A DNA stretch of 5,706 bases from Acidimicrobiaceae bacterium (GTDB lineage Bacteria; Actinomycetota; Acidimicrobiia; Acidimicrobiales; Ilumatobacteraceae), in NCBI GenBank assembly GCA_947486675.1, contig CANKUF010000058.1, positions 1 through 5,706 of the forward strand, read 5' to 3'. A model generated the notes under the pieces. That model did not search any database. It saw only the letters and a list, made by a program, of their open reading frames with translations, and was not told where the DNA came from. Positions 4,702 to 5,706 of the stretch are shown in pieces; within the stretch, counting starts at the first letter, position 1, and each line of letters begins with the position of its first letter. The position numbers and the translations under genes are program-made.

Positions 4702-5706
4702 ATGGCAGATTCGTTTACTCACTTACATGTCCACACCGAATATTCCATGTTGGACGGCGCATCTCGGCTTGATGAATTGGTTGGCAAAGCTGCAGCAGAA
4801 GGGATGCCAGCACTTGGAATGACCGATCACGGCAACATGTATGGCGTCGTCGATTTTTACAAGCAATGCAAAGAACAAGGCATTAAGCCAATTATTGGTA
4901 CCGAGGCGTACATGGCGCACGAGCATCGCTCTGAGCGTCCATCGCGCCGTGGTCGCATTGACGATTCGGGTGGCGAAACCGAAAGTGGGGGAAAGGTGTA
5001 TTACCACCTCACTTTGCTTGCCGAGAACAACATCGGTTACAAGAACCTCATCAAATTGTCGAGCCTTGCGTTTCTTGAGGGCTACTACTACCAGCCGCGA
5101 ATGGATTGGGAGCTGCTCCAACGACACAGCGAAGGCATCATCGCAACGAGTGGATGCTTGGGTGGTCACGTGTTGCAGAAGATGCTGAAAGGCGACATGT
5201 CTGGCGCGGAAACTGATGCCGGTCGATTGCAGGACATTTTTGGCAAAGACAATTTCTTCATTGAAATTCAAGATCATGGAATCGCCGAACAGCATCAAAC
5301 CAATCCGCAGCTGATTGAACTAGCCAAGAAAATTGGCGCGCCGCTGTTGGCAACCAATGACACGCACTACACACACCGCGAAGATCACGAAGCCCACGAT
5401 GCGTTGTTATGTGTGCAGACCGGTTGCACGATTGCAGACCCGAACCGCTTTAAGTTCGAAGGCACTGAGCATTATTTGAAGTCAGCGCAAGAAATGCGCT
5501 ATCTGTTTCGTGAAGTACCAGCTGCGTGCGACAACACTCTGTGGATCGCCGAACGCGCAGAACTTGACATTCCATTTGGCAATTCGGTGTTGCCGCACTT
5601 TCCAATTCCAGATGGCTTTGCGGGCGATGGCGAATACCTTCGAGATCTCGCGTACAAGGGTGCGCACGAGCGCTGGGGAGAGAAACTTCCCGATTCAGTT
5701 ACGCAG
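4702..5706 (+). CDS. dnaE: DNA polymerase III alpha subunit, N-terminal part (3' truncated)
   Basis: The first 335 residues are visible and the frame stays open to the right edge. The product is the replicative polymerase. The N-terminus is a PHP domain: HLHVHTEYSMLDGAS at 7-21, GMTDHGNMYGVVDFY at 39-53, IKPIIGTEAYM at 61-71, YYHLTLLAENNIGYKNL at 100-116, TSGCLGGHV at 149-157 and TNDTHY at 218-223. The nine metal-ligand positions known from bacterial PHP domains appear intact (His9, His11, Asp18, His43, Glu68, His102, Cys152, Asp220, His222). That is the state of Mycobacterium tuberculosis DnaE1, whose PHP domain is the proofreading exonuclease, and unlike E. coli, where the site is degenerate. 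The insert at about 73-98, SERPSRRGRIDDSGGE and flanks, is a charged loop. The polymerase active-site Asp residues lie beyond the window. This is DnaE1-like by its N-terminus, though DnaE2 cannot be fully excluded from the N-terminus alone. Confidence 0.96.
   Translation, partial: MADSFTHLHVHTEYSMLDGASRLDELVGKAAAEGMPALGMTDHGNMYGVVDFYKQCKEQGIKPIIGTEAYMAHEHRSERPSRRGRIDDSGGETESGGKVYYHLTLLAENNIGYKNLIKLSSLAFLEGYYYQPRMDWELLQRHSEGIIATSGCLGGHVLQKMLKGDMSGAETDAGRLQDIFGKDNFFIEIQDHGIAEQHQTNPQLIELAKKIGAPLLATNDTHYTHREDHEAHDALLCVQTGCTIADPNRFKFEGTEHYLKSAQEMRYLFREVPAACDNTLWIAERAELDIPFGNSVLPHFPIPDGFAGDGEYLRDLAYKGAHERWGEKLPDSVTQ

Noticed and set aside
4723..5298. A 191-codon minus-strand open frame opposite the start of dnaE.
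   Set aside because: The plus strand encodes the complete PHP-domain motifs of dnaE here; the antisense product shows no conserved pattern.

Overview
The window is a compact housekeeping stretch of a bacterial chromosome, almost entirely coding, with GC content around 50% by eye. It looks actinobacterial. The gene order (ileS, a DksA/TraR-type protein with a Lys/Ala-rich tail, lspA, an rluD-type pseudouridine synthase, a phosphatase-superfamily protein, dnaE) and the protein styles fit Actinomycetota. A moderate-GC lineage such as Acidimicrobiia is my best guess. This is inference, since no rRNA or marker tree is available here.

Layout. Positions 3-578 hold the 3' end of ileS. Positions 602-1714 encode a cysteine-free DksA/TraR-like protein with a very long basic tail. 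It overlaps lspA (1711-2208) by 4 bp, and lspA overlaps the rluD-type gene (2208-3122) by one base. These four genes read rightward and look like one transcription unit. A single leftward gene, an Rrf2-family regulator (3126-3572), sits tail-to-tail with rluD, with 3 bp between the stop codons. It is head-to-head with a rightward alkaline-phosphatase-superfamily gene (3591-4694), with only 18 bp between the two start codons. dnaE, the replicative DNA polymerase III alpha subunit, begins at 4702 and runs off the right edge.

How the genes fit together. ileS, lspA and rluD serve tRNA charging, lipoprotein maturation and 23S rRNA modification. The DksA-like protein may link them to transcription or nucleoid binding. 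The phosphatase gene and dnaE form a second rightward unit that appears to start at the regulator/phosphatase junction.

Most interesting points: (1) the 18-bp divergent junction, where two opposite -10-like hexamers overlap and both genes look leaderless, within a small dyad that could be the Rrf2 operator; (2) the DksA-like protein, whose four zinc-ligand positions keep the canonical 3/18/3 spacing but read Ser, Ser, Ser, Glu, fused to a tail of about 220 residues that is about one-third Lys; (3) the Rrf2 protein, which has only two of the usual three cluster-region cysteines. I found no mobile element, CRISPR array, tRNA or rRNA, and no clear new multi-gene system.
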